Source: Paraburkholderia tropica
GTDB lineage: Bacteria; Pseudomonadota; Gammaproteobacteria; Burkholderiales; Burkholderiaceae
Length of the DNA: 64,000 nt
Assembly: GCF_900109265.1 (NCBI RefSeq)
Contig: NZ_FNZM01000003.1
Coordinates: forward strand, 1 to 64,000
Direction of reading: 5' to 3'
Position numbers and translations under genes: made by a program. Each line of letters begins with the position of its first letter. Position 1 is the stretch's first letter. Shown one piece after another: positions 63,951-64,000 of this stretch. The notes below the pieces were generated by a model that was given only the letters and a program-made list of their open reading frames with translations, made no database searches and had not been told where the DNA came from.

Positions 63951-64000
63951 ATGTTCGATACGAAAGTGGCCCTGATCGTGCGCGACGATCTCGCCGTCTG
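63951..64000 (+). CDS. DUF2000 family protein, first 16 codons (cut by window edge)
   Basis: The visible residues, MFDTKVALIVRDDLAVW, match the N-terminus of DUF2000 proteins, a small family of unknown function (about 140 residues). An in-frame ATG at 63921 could add ten residues; GGATGCAATC precedes the ATG at 63951. It is 50 bp after the AraC regulator, which may control it. Confidence 0.75.
   Translation, partial: MFDTKVALIVRDDLAV

Overview
The window is GC-rich DNA with long, tightly packed genes of strongly Burkholderiaceae character (Paraburkholderia/Caballeronia-like; genus inferred from gene content and codon use, not proven). It contains the replication and partition centre of a secondary replicon (chromid or megaplasmid): a Rep_3-type initiator at 21567-22958, iteron arrays at about 23016-23996, parA-parB at 24310-26510 and a cluster of at least 14 parS-like palindromes at 26593-28049. 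The rest is metabolic and accessory content typical of a Burkholderia second chromosome.

Layout. 1-10415: acyl-CoA metabolism (start of etfB, two acyl-CoA ligases, a cyclase-family hydrolase, a single-chain biotin-dependent acyl-CoA carboxylase and two enoyl-CoA hydratases). 10595-11827: MscS-type channel. 11881-14821: acetoacetate decarboxylase, 3-hydroxybutyrate dehydrogenase and patatin operon. 15238-15786: PagL. 16171-20646: NIPSNAP, flavoprotein dehydrogenase and SDR operon opposite an AraC regulator and a SnoaL-like protein. 20805-21287: SET-domain protein. 21300-28995: replication origin, ParABS and a 2.5 kb gene-free region. 28996-35165: flavin reductase, ZapE, DUF2252, a lipoprotein and a Tat-exported phospholipase C. 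35279-46674: LysR/VOC pair, a sulfonate/nitrate-type ABC transporter with two binding proteins, hydrolase, two GNATs, a MarR-controlled enoyl-CoA hydratase, a cupin and a DUF1444-like protein. 47235-49986: lysine permease and porin. 50219-56447: organosulfur cluster (binding protein, LysR, four-domain rhodanese, thiol dioxygenase, class II aldolase, SsuD-like monooxygenase). 56731-60220: hypochlorite/methionine-oxidation response module (MrpX, YedY1, YedZ1, SigF, NrsF). 60256-62833: glucokinase and glucose-6-phosphate dehydrogenase. 63019-64000: AraC regulator and the start of a DUF2000 gene.

How it works together. Within the origin, RepA should bind the GGTRACGNTTTTTGTGC iterons, while ParA and ParB act on the GTGTCGASTCGACAC sites downstream. 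These sites are unusually evenly spaced, near 113 bp, over 1.45 kb. The SigF module has two divergent promoters with the same -35 (TGTAACC), the same 16-nt spacer and the same -10 (CGAATT), which argues that one ECF sigma factor drives both arms. The organosulfur operon and the ABC transporter operon, 20 kb apart, share a closely similar upstream element. A MarR regulator and its neighbouring hydratase share a TTCGYRTGCGAA operator. The least described assemblies are the single-chain carboxylase operon, the dioxygenase-aldolase-rhodanese operon and the periodic parS array.
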